DNA of 7,073 bases from an uncultured Collinsella sp. (GTDB lineage Bacteria > Actinomycetota > Coriobacteriia > Coriobacteriales > Coriobacteriaceae): positions 1 through 7,073 of the forward strand of contig CAUHFS010000073.1 of assembly GCA_959605475.1 (NCBI GenBank), given 5' to 3'. The notes under the pieces are model-generated. The model ran no database searches. It was given only the letters and a program-made list of their open reading frames with translations, and had not been told where the DNA came from. A program made the translations under genes and the position numbers. Shown here in pieces: positions 6,966-7,073 of the stretch (the first letter of the stretch is position 1; every line of letters starts with the position of its first letter).

Positions 6966-7001
6966 TCGCAAAGGTGCGATCCCCGGCGCTGCCCGGGCGC
7001 C
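6966..7001 (+). other. 3' trailer with two small inverted repeats
   Basis: Directly after the tsaD stop there is a 5-bp inverted repeat, TCGCA / TGCGA (6966-6970 and 6975-6979), with a 4-base loop. A GC-rich one follows, GGCGC / GCGCC (6985-6989 and 6997-7001), with a 7-base loop. Neither is followed by a T tract, so they are not intrinsic terminators. They could stabilise the 3' end of the transcript or be chance in GC-rich DNA. No gene is seen between 6966 and 7046. Confidence 0.3.
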
Positions 7002-7046
7002 AACGGCCGCATATGAACTTTCCTGCTCTACAGTCCTGCTCACGAC

Positions 7047-7073
7047 GGAGGCCACATTAAGTGGCCTCCTGTT
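7047..7073 (+). terminator. Probable intrinsic terminator of the acpS-tsaD operon
   Basis: A perfect 9-bp inverted repeat (7047-7055 GGAGGCCAC and 7061-7069 GTGGCCTCC) encloses the loop ATTAA. It is followed by TGTT, where the window ends, so the full T tract cannot be seen. It lies 81 bases after the tsaD stop and is the natural end of the transcription unit. The shared GGAGGCC/GGCCTCC arms resemble those of the terminator at 4-33. Confidence 0.75.

Noticed and set aside
4479..7055. An 858-codon open frame on the - strand covering the last gene
   Set aside because: It is in exact codon register with the TsaB-RimI-TsaD gene and is explained by the absence of TTA, CTA and TCA codons there. 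Its translation is low-complexity, rich in Arg, His and Ala, with no recognisable domain, whereas the + strand has three well-defined enzyme domains.

Overview
The window reads as one complete bacterial transcription unit on the + strand: six tightly packed genes bounded by a hairpin terminator at each end. Gaps between genes run from a 14-base overlap to 12 bases, nothing is coded on the - strand, and I see no tRNA, rRNA, CRISPR, insertion sequence or integrase. GC, estimated by eye, rises from about 45% in the first gene to the mid-60s in the last. The order acpS - nnr - alr - (udg) - tsaE - tsaB/rimI/tsaD is a variant of the actinobacterial arrangement. Together with the base composition and the fused last gene, this suggests a gut-type Coriobacteriia member such as Collinsella. 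That placement is inference, not something the sequence proves.

Layout. Positions 4-33 hold a strong intrinsic terminator of an upstream gene outside the window. Positions 34-141 hold two similar candidate promoters 36 bases apart and a short leader. The genes are: 142-681 acpS (holo-ACP synthase with a C-terminal tail); 682-2298 nnr (bifunctional NAD(P)HX epimerase/dehydratase); 2301-3446 alr (alanine racemase); 3455-4075 a family 4 Fe-S uracil-DNA glycosylase; 4088-4594 tsaE; and 4581-6965 a 794-residue TsaB-RimI-TsaD fusion. A trailer with small hairpins and a second hairpin terminator (7047-7073) close the unit.

How the genes work together. This is a housekeeping operon: activation of acyl carrier protein, repair of damaged nicotinamide cofactors, D-alanine for peptidoglycan, removal of uracil from DNA, and synthesis of t6A37 in ANN-decoding tRNAs. 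TsaE (ATPase) and the fused TsaB and TsaD supply three of the four bacterial t6A proteins; TsaC/TsaC2, which makes threonylcarbamoyl-AMP, is not here. The most notable item is the single polypeptide joining the t6A scaffold subunit, an N-alpha-acetyltransferase and the t6A catalytic subunit. Apart from that, the region is ordinary core genome, and I do not see a wholly new system.
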